This document shows, piece by piece, positions 1-7,763 of a stretch of DNA of 19,038 nt. Every line of letters begins with the position of its first letter. The first letter of the stretch is position 1. The stretch is taken from positions 1 to 19,038 of the forward strand of contig CALERA010000493.1 in NCBI GenBank assembly GCA_937908275.1, in the 5' to 3' direction. Position numbers and translations under genes: made by a program. The notes beneath the pieces were generated by a model. The model was not told the origin of the DNA. It ran no database searches and saw nothing but the letters and a program-made list of their open reading frames with translations. This DNA comes from an uncultured Desulfarculaceae bacterium (GTDB taxonomy: Bacteria > Desulfobacterota > Desulfarculia > Desulfarculales > Desulfarculaceae).

Positions 1-1
1 C

Positions 2-307
2 GTGCCCAAGCTGCACCCGCAGCAGACCTATCCGGTGGACATCCACGCCCCGGCCGAGGCGGCCTACATCCTGGGCCAGGCGGCCCCCGGCGACGAGACC
101 GCCCGCCGCGCCCTGGCCAACTTCATCCCCTGGTTCCTGGAGCGCTGCGTCAATCCCGACGGCAGCTTCATCGCCCGTCTGGACCTGGTGGAGGGCCGCG
201 AGGAGGCCCAACGCTTCCCCTACCTGCGCTGGGGCCAGGCCTGGACCCTGCGCGGGCTGACCAGCGCCCTGGCCGCCTCCCTGTCCCTGGGTGGCAAGGT
301 CCGCTAG
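2..307 (+). CDS. C-terminal fragment of an unrecognised protein (5' end outside window)
   Basis: The frame is open from the window edge to a TAG at 305-307, giving about 101 residues; the GTG at position 2 is probably an internal codon rather than a start. The fragment has short runs such as YPVDIHAPAEAAYIL and LRWGQAWTLRGL separated by predicted helices. That looks like the end of an all-helical alpha/alpha-barrel protein of the kind sometimes encoded with surface-polysaccharide genes, but I cannot assign a family. No signal peptide or membrane segment is visible in this part. It ends only 3 nt before the ATG of the large multidomain gene, so the two are almost certainly co-transcribed and translationally coupled. 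The coding call is firm; the function is unknown. Confidence 0.75.
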   Translation: MPKLHPQQTYPVDIHAPAEAAYILGQAAPGDETARRALANFIPWFLERCVNPDGSFIARLDLVEGREEAQRFPYLRWGQAWTLRGLTSALAASLSLGGKVR

Positions 308-310
308 CCT

Positions 311-3300
311 ATGTGCGGCATCGCCGGCATCTATGAACTGCGCGGCCCCGGCTCCTCGGAGCTGGGGCCGGTTTTAGGCCGCATGCTGGACGTGATGGCC
401 CATCGCGGGCCGGACGACCGGGGCCAGGAGCGGCTGGAAAACCTCTGGCTGGGCCACCTGCGCCTGTCCATCCTGGACCTGAGCCCCCGGGGCCACCAGC
501 CCATGAGCGTGGCCGGCGGCCGCCTGGTCATCTCCTACAATGGCGAGGTCTACAACTACCTGGAGCTGCGCCGGGAGCTGGAGGCCATGGGCGCGCGCTT
601 CGTGAGCGACAGCGACACCGAGGTGATCCTCCAGGCCTACGCCCATTGGGGCCTGGATTGCTTCCCGCGCTTCAATGGCATGTGGGCGGTGGCGATCTGG
701 GACCGCCCCTCCCGCCGCCTGGTGCTCTGCCGCGACCGGGTGGGCATCAAGCCGCTCTACTACTGCCTGGATGGCGAGCGCCTGGCCTTCGCCTCGGAGG
801 TCAAGGCTCTCCTGGCCTATCGCCGCCTGACCAGGCTGCCCCTGGAGCTGGACCAGGCCGCCCTGGAGACCTACCTGCGCACCGGCCTGGTGGACGGCCT
901 GGAGGAGGGCTTCTTCCGGGGCGTCAAGCGCCTGAAGCCCGGCCAGTGCATGGTCTGGGAGGAGGGCCGCCAAGTGGCGACCCCGCCCTACTGGGACCTG
1001 CCCGCCAGCGCGCTCGGGTTGCGCCAGGCCCAGGCCGGACGCGGGGACGAGGACCTGGCCGAGGAGCTGCGGGCGCTGTTGGGCGACGCCATGGCGCTGC
1101 ACACCCGGGCCGACGTGCCGGTGGGGGTCTGCCTCTCCGGCGGGCTGGATTCCAGCGCGGTGGCGGCCCTGGTCAGCCCCCATATCGCCAGCCTGGACAC
1201 CTTCACCGCCTGGTTTCCGGAGGGTGAGGAATACAACGAGCTGGAGCACGCCGCCAAGGTGGTGGAGCGCTACGGCCTGAACTCCTTTCCCACCCAGGTG
1301 CGGGGCGAGGCGCTTCTGGACAAGCTGCCGGACCTGCTCTGGCACCTGGACGAGCCCACCCTGGCCATGGGGGTCTATCCCCAGTGGCACGTGATGGAGG
1401 AGGCGGCCAAGCGGGTCACGGTGGTGATGGACGGGCAGGGCGGGGACGAGATCTTCGCCGGTTACGACTTCTACGCCCCGCGCCGGCTCTATGGCCTGCT
1501 GCGCGAGGGCCGGACCAAGGAGTATCAGCGGACCCTGGCCGGCTGCGCCGCCAACTATGGCCGCGAGCGGGCCGACTCCCTGGGCCAGGAGGTCAAGGCC
1601 CTGTTCATGCAGGACGCCGCCAGCCAGTTGCCGGAGATTTTCCCCGGCCATCTGGACAACATGCTCTTCCAGGAACTGACCGTCAGCCGCCTGCCCGCGC
1701 TCCTGCGCTACGAGGACCGGCTGTCCATGGCCTTTTCCATCGAGTCGCGGGTGCCGCTCCTTGACTACCGCCTGATCGAGTTCGCCTTTGCCCTGGACGA
1801 GGGGCGCAAGGTGGGGCCGGGCTGGTCCAAGCACCTCTTTCGCCAGGCCCTGAGCCGAGTCCTGCCGGCCGAGGTGGCCTGGCGCAAGGACAAGAAGGGC
1901 TTCCCCACCCCCTTCGCGGTCTGGGCCGACCAGGGCCTGCGGGAGGCCATCCGCGACCTGCTCCTGGGCGGGCGCTCCTGGCTGGCCCAGGCCCTGGGCC
2001 GCCAGCCCATCGAGGGCCTTTTCGCGGCCTGGGACCAGGGGAGCAAGGACCACTGGACCCTGTGGCGCCTGCTGAGCCTGGAGCTGTGGCAGCGGACCTA
2101 CCTGGCCCGCCTGGACCACGAGCTGGCCCAACCCGCCGGTCAGACCCACACCCGGCCGCCCCGGGTCCTGCCCGCGGTGGCCAGGGTCCAGGCGTCCGAG
2201 GCCGGCAGCTCAGCCCCGGGGCCGGTCCCGACCCCGGAGCCAGCCGCGCCCCGGCCCGCGACCGCCCCTGTCCTGGAGGCGGTCATCACCCTGGATTACG
2301 AGACCTTTGACACCGACGACCTGTTGCTGGATCAGGGCCTGGCCATCGACTGGCGGCAGGACCTGATCGCCCCCACCGAGCGCTTGGCCCGCCTGCTGGA
2401 GGAGCACGGGGCCAGGCTGACGGTGATGTGGGACACGGCCGAGTATTTCTGGCTGAAAGACCACGGCCAGGAGCAACCGGCGGCGGCCATCCGGGAGCAG
2501 CTCAGCGACCTGGTGCGCCGGGGCCACGACGTGCAACTGCACCTGCACCCGGCCTGGACCAGGGTGGAAAAGCGCGGCGAGCGCTGGCTCTGGCACCAGC
2601 CCGGCCTCACCGCCCCGGCCATGGCCCCGGCGGAGTTCGAGGCCCTGGTGGCCCGTTCGGTGGCCGAGATGGAGGCCCTCTTCCAGCCCATCCGCTCCGA
2701 TTATCGGGTCCTGGGCTATCGCGCCCGGGGCTATCAGGTGGAGCCCTTCGGGGTCATCGCCGATACCCTGAAGCGCCACGGCATCCGGGCCGACAGCTCC
2801 TACCACGGCCAGGGTCCCCTGGCGGTGCGCACCCCGGTCCTGACCCAGGGCGTGGACCTGGCCGAGGCCGACTTCATCGAGTATCCGATCTTCCAGGTTG
2901 GCGACGAGCGCTGGGACTTCAGCGGGCCAGAGAATTTCGTCGACCTGCCCCTGCGCGCCCTGCCGGAAAATCCCGCCCGGGGCCAGTGCCTGGTGATGAT
3001 CGGCCACTGCAAGCAGCGCATCCATTACGAAAAAGTGGCGGCCTGCCTGGAAGGCCTCAAGCGACGTTTCGGCGCGGACCTGGTCTTCAACACCTGGCGG
3101 GACTCCATCGCCCGCAACCTGACCCGCCTGCCCCGGGAGCCCAAGGCCAAGCCCGGCTTCACGCCCGAATATTTCGAGGCCCGCTGGCAGGAGGACGACC
3201 CCTTCGCCTCGGCCCAGGTCCAGGACCCCTACTACCAACGCCTGCTGGACCTGCTGCCCGCCCGGGCCGGGTCGCTGTTGGACCTGGGCGCGGCCGAGGG

Positions 3301-5158
3301 CATCTTCACCGCGCGCCTGGCCCAGCGGGTGGGGGCGGGGCTGGCCCTGGGGGTGGACATCTCGGCCACCGCGGTGGAGCGCGCCCGGCGACGCTTCCCC
3401 CACCTGGAGTTCCGCGCCGCCGACCTGCTGGCCTTCCGCGATCCCCGGCGCTTCGACCTGATCGTCTCCAGCCAGAACATCTACTATTTCCGCCCTGCCG
3501 AGCGGGCGGCGATCCTGGCCAACCTGGAGGCCATGCTCTCGGCCCAGGGCCGGGTGGTCCTGGCCTGGTGGACCGGGGCCAAGCGCGGCTATCAGGAAGA
3601 GAGCATCGAGGAGGAGTTCGCCCGCTTCTTCGCCATCGAGCAGGCCGAGACCTACACCGCCCCGCCCGGGGCGGCGATCAAGGAGTCGCACCGCATCCTG
3701 GTGGGTCGCCGCCGCCTTAGCCTGGCCGAGGAGGACCTGCTGGGCGGGCTGTATTGGCCGGGCCGCAAGGTGGTCTGTCTCAGCCGCCGGGACGAGGACC
3801 TGCGCCAGCGCTTCGCCTGGCAGTGCGCCGAGTGGAGCCAGGACCCGGACGCGGCCTGCGACCTGCTGATCCTGGACCAGCCCGATGCCAGGGCCCTGGC
3901 CGGCCTGCGCCTGAACGGCACCCTGGTGATGGCCGACGATCAGGCCGAGGGGCTGGAGGGTGTGTTGTGGGTCCGGGCGGCCGGTGGCTGGCGGCTGGGG
4001 GCCCGCAGCGGCAGCATTCGTCTGGCCAGGCCGGCCCAAACTCACCCCGCCCCCCGGGTGGCCGGCGGCGCGCCCAAAGAGGTCATCTTCGCCAAGCTCA
4101 ATCCCCAACTGCGCATCTACAAGCAGGCCCTGGCCCTGAAAAAGCTGGGCGGCTACAAGCTTACCTTGATCGCGGTGGGGGTGGACCAGGGGCTCTATGG
4201 CGGGCTGTTCGACGAGATCATCACCATCAGGACCCATCAGGAGCTGATCGACCTGGTGAACCAGCGGCGGCCCTATCTGTACCACGTACACGCCGAGCCC
4301 AACGTGCTGCCCGGCCTGGTGGCGGCCCATGCCCGGGCGCCGGTGATCTACGACGCCTATGACTTCGCCGGCCTGCGCAACGGCGTGGCCGCCTTGGCCG
4401 AGGACGAGCGGGCGGCCGAGCGCTATTGCCTGGAAAACGCGGCCGGCATCGTCAACAAGTTCACGCCCGAGGTGCTGGACTACTACCGGAGCGAGGGCTA
4501 TCGCATCAGCGCCCCGGTCCTGTACTACGGCGATTACTGCGTGGACGACTGGCTGGTGCCCATCTCGCCCAACGGGCACTACCCCGACGAGTGGCACATC
4601 GTGCACGTGGGGGCGGTGGCCCCGGCCAACTATGACCATGAGCAGTTCCGACACATGCAGTTCCATGACGTGGCCCGGATCCTGGATCGGCAGGGGATCC
4701 ACCTGCACATCTACCCCAACCCCTACCAGGGCGCCCGCGAGGTCTTTGGCTGTTACGACGCCCTGGACCGCGAGCTGCGCTGCTTCCACTTCCACGACCC
4801 GGTCAGCCCCTTGCGCCTGAACCAGGAGATCGCCCGCTACCATTGGGGCTCCAACCTGGCCGGACACCCCCGGCCGGTGATCAGGGACGCGGTGGTGGCC
4901 ATCGGCAACAAGCTGACCAGCTACATGGAATCCGGTCTGCCCATCCTGGCCCTGGACACCTTGCGCCACGCGGCCCGATTGGTGGATGATCTCGGCGCGG
5001 GCCTCAGCCTGGGCTGGGGCGACCTGGAGCACCTGGACGGTCACCTGCGCCGGGCCTACAGCGCCTGCCGGGCCGGGGTGGAGCGGGCGCGCCGGGACTT
5101 CAGCATCTCCCATCACGGCCACCGGTTGGCGGAGTTCTATCGCCAGGTGGCGGGCTAG
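311..5158 (+). CDS. Four-module protein: Asn-synthetase-type amidotransferase / deacetylase-like / SAM methyltransferase / glycosyltransferase
   Basis: A single uninterrupted 1615-residue frame. Residues 1 to about 600 are a complete class II glutamine amidotransferase plus Asn synthetase. The mature nucleophile is Cys2 in MCGIAGIYE, and the ATP-pyrophosphatase loop SGGLDSS lies at 276-282; AsnB proteins are usually 550-650 residues. A Pro/Ala-rich linker (about 606-656) follows. Residues about 657-935 resemble surface-polysaccharide polysaccharide-deacetylase-like proteins: ITLDYETF (659-666), HDVQLHLHP (739-747, candidate metal ligands H744/H746) and GYRARGYQ (802-809). Residues about 965-1136 are a class I methyltransferase with LLDLGAAEG at 989-997 and GVDIS near D1016. 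A short unassigned stretch (about 1137-1256) leads to a GT-B/GT4-like domain (1257-1615) with YHVHAEPN and VIYDAYDFAG. The likely role is cytoplasmic amidation and further tailoring of a glycan or nucleotide sugar; the substrate is unknown. Module boundaries are approximate. Confidence 0.9.
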   Translation: MCGIAGIYELRGPGSSELGPVLGRMLDVMAHRGPDDRGQERLENLWLGHLRLSILDLSPRGHQPMSVAGGRLVISYNGEVYNYLELRRELEAMGARFVSDSDTEVILQAYAHWGLDCFPRFNGMWAVAIWDRPSRRLVLCRDRVGIKPLYYCLDGERLAFASEVKALLAYRRLTRLPLELDQAALETYLRTGLVDGLEEGFFRGVKRLKPGQCMVWEEGRQVATPPYWDLPASALGLRQAQAGRGDEDLAEELRALLGDAMALHTRADVPVGVCLSGGLDSSAVAALVSPHIASLDTFTAWFPEGEEYNELEHAAKVVERYGLNSFPTQVRGEALLDKLPDLLWHLDEPTLAMGVYPQWHVMEEAAKRVTVVMDGQGGDEIFAGYDFYAPRRLYGLLREGRTKEYQRTLAGCAANYGRERADSLGQEVKALFMQDAASQLPEIFPGHLDNMLFQELTVSRLPALLRYEDRLSMAFSIESRVPLLDYRLIEFAFALDEGRKVGPGWSKHLFRQALSRVLPAEVAWRKDKKGFPTPFAVWADQGLREAIRDLLLGGRSWLAQALGRQPIEGLFAAWDQGSKDHWTLWRLLSLELWQRTYLARLDHELAQPAGQTHTRPPRVLPAVARVQASEAGSSAPGPVPTPEPAAPRPATAPVLEAVITLDYETFDTDDLLLDQGLAIDWRQDLIAPTERLARLLEEHGARLTVMWDTAEYFWLKDHGQEQPAAAIREQLSDLVRRGHDVQLHLHPAWTRVEKRGERWLWHQPGLTAPAMAPAEFEALVARSVAEMEALFQPIRSDYRVLGYRARGYQVEPFGVIADTLKRHGIRADSSYHGQGPLAVRTPVLTQGVDLAEADFIEYPIFQVGDERWDFSGPENFVDLPLRALPENPARGQCLVMIGHCKQRIHYEKVAACLEGLKRRFGADLVFNTWRDSIARNLTRLPREPKAKPGFTPEYFEARWQEDDPFASAQVQDPYYQRLLDLLPARAGSLLDLGAAEGIFTARLAQRVGAGLALGVDISATAVERARRRFPHLEFRAADLLAFRDPRRFDLIVSSQNIYYFRPAERAAILANLEAMLSAQGRVVLAWWTGAKRGYQEESIEEEFARFFAIEQAETYTAPPGAAIKESHRILVGRRRLSLAEEDLLGGLYWPGRKVVCLSRRDEDLRQRFAWQCAEWSQDPDAACDLLILDQPDARALAGLRLNGTLVMADDQAEGLEGVLWVRAAGGWRLGARSGSIRLARPAQTHPAPRVAGGAPKEVIFAKLNPQLRIYKQALALKKLGGYKLTLIAVGVDQGLYGGLFDEIITIRTHQELIDLVNQRRPYLYHVHAEPNVLPGLVAAHARAPVIYDAYDFAGLRNGVAALAEDERAAERYCLENAAGIVNKFTPEVLDYYRSEGYRISAPVLYYGDYCVDDWLVPISPNGHYPDEWHIVHVGAVAPANYDHEQFRHMQFHDVARILDRQGIHLHIYPNPYQGAREVFGCYDALDRELRCFHFHDPVSPLRLNQEIARYHWGSNLAGHPRPVIRDAVVAIGNKLTSYMESGLPILALDTLRHAARLVDDLGAGLSLGWGDLEHLDGHLRRAYSACRAGVERARRDFSISHHGHRLAEFYRQVAG

Positions 5159-5165
5159 CGAGCAC

Positions 5166-5183
5166 GGGGCGGGACGACGCCCC
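5166..5183 (+). other. Short GC hairpin just before the ribosome binding site of the HldE-like gene
   Basis: In the 38-nt gap after the large multidomain gene, GGGGCG (5166-5171) pairs perfectly with CGCCCC (5178-5183) around a six-base loop. The stem ends 3 nt before the AGGAGG Shine-Dalgarno (5187-5192) of the next gene, whose ATG is at 5197. There is no T-run, so it is not a convincing terminator. It could tune translation initiation or protect processed mRNA, or be chance in GC-rich DNA. Confidence 0.35.
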
Positions 5184-5196
5184 TTCAGGAGGCAGC

Positions 5197-6786
5197 ATGA
5201 GCAGGGAAACCAGCCCCGCGCCGGCCGGCGGCCAGCTTCAGCTCCAGAGCGAGAGCAAGACCACGGCCCAGGCCAAGATCAAGGACCTCGGCGAGTTGGC
5301 CGGCATCCTGGAGGGCCTGCGGGCCGAGGGCAAGACCATCGTGCAGTGCCACGGGGTCTTCGACCTGCTGCACATCGGCCACATCCGCCATTTCGAGCAG
5401 GCCCGCCGCCTGGGCGAGGTGCTGGTGGTGACCCTGACCCCGGACCACTTCGTGGACAAGGGCCCCCACCGGCCGGCCTTCCCCGAGATGCTGCGGGCCG
5501 AGGCGGTGGCCTCCCTGGATTGCGTGACCTACGTGGCCATCAACCAGTGGCCCACCGCCGAGGAGACCCTGCGCCTGCTGCGGCCCCAGGTCTACGCCAA
5601 GGGTTCGGAGTACAAGGACATCGACACCGACCTGACCGGCAAGATCGGCCGCGAGCTGGCGGTGGTCCAGGAGATCGGCGCGCGCCTGGCCTTCACCAAG
5701 GACATCGTCTTCAGCTCCACCAACCTGATCAATCGCCACATGTCCAGCCTGCCGGACGAGATCAACAACTACCTGGAGCTGTTTCGCGGCCGCCACAGCC
5801 TGGACGAGATGCTGGTCATCCTGGAGCGCATGGCCGACCTCAAGGTGCTGGTGATCGGCGACACCATTCTGGACGAGTACCAGTACTGCGAGGCCATCGG
5901 CAAGTCCTCCAAGGACCCCCTGCTGGCCCTCAAGTATCTCTCCCACGACCTCTTCGCCGGCGGGGTGCTGGCGGTGGCCAACCACGTGGCCAACTTCACC
6001 CGCCAGGTGAACCTGGTCACCATGCTGGGCGAGCGTGACACCCAGGAGGAGTTCATCCGCGACAAGCTGGCGGCCAACATCAGCCCGCATTTCATCTACC
6101 AGCCCAACGCCCCGACCCTGGTCAAGCGCCGCTTCGTGGATGGCTACTCCACCAACAAGCTGTTCGAGATCTACGTCATGGACGACTCCGGTCCCGCGCC
6201 GGAGCAGGACGGCGAGCTCTGCGCCTGGCTGGAGGGGAACCTGCCGGACTACGACCTGGCCATCGTGGCCGACTTCGGCCATGGGGCCATCACCCCCCGC
6301 ATGGTGCAGACCATCGTGGACCACGCGCCCTTCGCGGCGGTGATGACCCAGGCCAACGCCGGCAACCGCGGCTTCCACACCGTGACCCGCTATCCCCGGG
6401 CCGATTTCATCTGCCTGTCCGAACACGAGATCCGCCTGGAAAAGCGCGACCTCACCGGCAAGGTCCAGCCCATGATGGAGGACCTGGCCCAGCGCCTGGC
6501 CTGCCGCCAGTTCGTCACCACCCGGGGCCGCCAGGGCTGCCTGGTCTGGAGCGACCAGGTGGGCTTCGTGGAGGTGCCCTCCTTTGCCCAGCGGGTGGTG
6601 GACCGGGTGGGGGCCGGCGACGCCTTCTTCTCCATCACCAGCCTGGCCTCCTACCTGGGGGTGCCCGGCGAGGCCCTGGGCATGCTGGGCAACGTGGTGG
6701 GCTCCCTGGCGGTGGGCATCCTGGGCAACGACAAGCCCATCGACAAGCAGAGCGTGCAGAAGTACCTGGTGTCCTTGCTCAAGTAG
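5197..6786 (+). CDS. Bifunctional nucleotidyltransferase-PfkB sugar kinase, HldE-like with inverted domain order
   Basis: 529 residues. The N-terminal part (about 45-170) is a cytidylyltransferase-fold domain with HGVFDLLHIGH at 52-62 (GxFDxxHxGH signature) and a YAKGSEYKD segment like the VKGxDY of HldE/RfaE nucleotidyltransferases. The C-terminal part (about 213-529) is a PfkB/ribokinase-type kinase, beginning LKVLVIGDTILDEY and carrying the anion-hole/catalytic motif GAGD at 472-475 (D475 the presumed base). HldE of enterobacteria phosphorylates heptose-7-phosphate at O1 and then makes ADP-heptose, but its kinase domain comes first; here the order is reversed. The usual GGAANVA-type kinase segment reads AGGVLAVANH, so the substrate may differ. 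AGGAGG at 5187-5192 lies 4 nt before the ATG. The next gene starts 17 nt downstream. Family call is strong; the precise sugar is inferred. Confidence 0.88.
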   Translation: MSRETSPAPAGGQLQLQSESKTTAQAKIKDLGELAGILEGLRAEGKTIVQCHGVFDLLHIGHIRHFEQARRLGEVLVVTLTPDHFVDKGPHRPAFPEMLRAEAVASLDCVTYVAINQWPTAEETLRLLRPQVYAKGSEYKDIDTDLTGKIGRELAVVQEIGARLAFTKDIVFSSTNLINRHMSSLPDEINNYLELFRGRHSLDEMLVILERMADLKVLVIGDTILDEYQYCEAIGKSSKDPLLALKYLSHDLFAGGVLAVANHVANFTRQVNLVTMLGERDTQEEFIRDKLAANISPHFIYQPNAPTLVKRRFVDGYSTNKLFEIYVMDDSGPAPEQDGELCAWLEGNLPDYDLAIVADFGHGAITPRMVQTIVDHAPFAAVMTQANAGNRGFHTVTRYPRADFICLSEHEIRLEKRDLTGKVQPMMEDLAQRLACRQFVTTRGRQGCLVWSDQVGFVEVPSFAQRVVDRVGAGDAFFSITSLASYLGVPGEALGMLGNVVGSLAVGILGNDKPIDKQSVQKYLVSLLK

Positions 6787-6791
6787 TCAGG

Positions 6792-6796
6792 GGAGG
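6792..6796 (+). promoter_or_regulatory. Shine-Dalgarno that fixes a TTG start
   Basis: GGAGG (part of AGGGGAGG) lies 7 nt upstream of a TTG at 6804-6806. No ATG or GTG in this frame lies between the stop of the preceding gene (6784-6786) and the start of the conserved protein sequence. The spacing is ideal, so TTG is the best-supported start for the deoxyhypusine-synthase-like gene. A rare start codon may lower its expression relative to its neighbours. Confidence 0.65.
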
Positions 6797-6803
6797 CGAG
6801 GCC

Positions 6804-7763
6804 TTGTCGGGTCAGCGTTTCAGGGAGCTCGATCGCTCCAGGCTCATCCTGGCCCCCTTGGCCAGTCGACGGCACGATTTTGACGCCAGCGCCATCCTGC
6901 CCTTGACGCCGACGCCGGAGGTGACCCCGGCCCTGGCCGTCATGGGCGCGCGCATCCGGCGGGCCCGGGAGGCCGGGGCCCCGGTGGTGCTGATGATGGG
7001 CGCGCACGTGCTGCGCTCCGGGGTGCAGCGCTATCTCATCGACCTGCTGCGCCGCGACCTGATCACCTGCCTGGCCCTGAACGGGGCGGGCATGATCCAT
7101 GACTACGAGCTGGCCCTGATCGGCGCCACCACCGAGAGCGTCTCCCACTACATCAAGGACGGCAGCTTCGGAATGTGGCGGGAAACCAGCCAGATCAACG
7201 ACATCGTCGCTCGGGGCGCGGCCCGGGGGCTGGGCCTGGGCGAGGCCGTGGGCCAGGCCATCGTGGAGGACGGCCTGCCCCACCGCGCCATCAGCGTCCT
7301 GGCCGAGGCCCATCGCCTGGGCCGGCTGGCCACGGTGCACGTCCATCTGGGCTGCGACATCGTGCACCAGCACCCCAACTGCGACGGCGCGGCCTATGGC
7401 GCGACCACCTATCGTGACTTCCTGCGCTTGGCAGCGGTCTTGCAAGAACTTGAGGGCGGCGTGGTGATGAATTTTGGCAGCGCCGTCATGGCCCCGGAGG
7501 TCTACCTCAAGGCATTATCCATGGCGCGCAACCTGGCCCGCCAGGAGGATAGGCAGATCGCCCGTTTCACCACCCTGGTCTGCGATCTGGCCCCCCTGGA
7601 GGGCGACTGGAGCCAGGAGGCTCCCAAGGATCACGCCCAGTATTACTTCCGCCCCTGGAAGACGATGCTGGTGCGCACGGTCGCCGACGGAGGAGAGAGC
7701 CATTATGTTAGAGCGAAGCATTCAGAAAGCCTGCCCCAGCTCTGGACAGCCCTCTCCACATGA
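6804..7763 (+). CDS. Deoxyhypusine-synthase-like protein (bacterial sugar-cluster branch)
   Basis: 319 residues from a TTG start supported by a well-spaced GGAGG. The sequence has the arrangement I associate with bacterial deoxyhypusine-synthase-fold proteins: MMGAHVLRSGVQRYLIDLLRR, NGAGMIHDYELALIG (starting at N93), then DGSFGMWRET, VHLGCDIVHQHPNCDGA, and GGVVMNFGSAVMAPEVYLKAL with K236 in the last. Deoxyhypusine synthases use NAD and a lysine imine to move an aminobutyl group from spermidine. Bacteria lack eIF5A, so this protein must act on something else. The C-terminal piece (YYFRPWKTMLVRTVADGGES) differs from the end of eukaryotic enzymes. It lies between the HldE-like and SIS genes and overlaps the SIS gene by 59 nt, suggesting a sugar-pathway role. 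Family assignment is by motif memory, moderate certainty; reaction unknown. Confidence 0.7.
   Translation: MSGQRFRELDRSRLILAPLASRRHDFDASAILPLTPTPEVTPALAVMGARIRRAREAGAPVVLMMGAHVLRSGVQRYLIDLLRRDLITCLALNGAGMIHDYELALIGATTESVSHYIKDGSFGMWRETSQINDIVARGAARGLGLGEAVGQAIVEDGLPHRAISVLAEAHRLGRLATVHVHLGCDIVHQHPNCDGAAYGATTYRDFLRLAAVLQELEGGVVMNFGSAVMAPEVYLKALSMARNLARQEDRQIARFTTLVCDLAPLEGDWSQEAPKDHAQYYFRPWKTMLVRTVADGGESHYVRAKHSESLPQLWTALST
7689..7699 (+). promoter_or_regulatory. Strong Shine-Dalgarno inside the preceding gene, setting the SIS gene start
   Basis: GGAGGAGAGAG lies 5 nt (to its 3' edge) upstream of the ATG at 7705, within the last 60 nt of the deoxyhypusine-synthase-like gene. It is one of the best Shine-Dalgarno matches in the window. 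It supports the 226-residue form of the SIS protein over the shorter one starting at ATG 7843, where GGAAGG abuts the start codon. Confidence 0.65.

Noticed and set aside
2210..5122. Open frame of 970 codons on the minus strand
   Set aside because: It mirrors the codon structure of the 1615-residue + strand gene. The translation is Gly/Ala/Val/Gln/His-rich with no domain pattern, as expected when G/C third positions remove antisense stops. The same applies to minus-strand frames at 374-2149, 8276-10267, 10011-12089 and 12810-15122.
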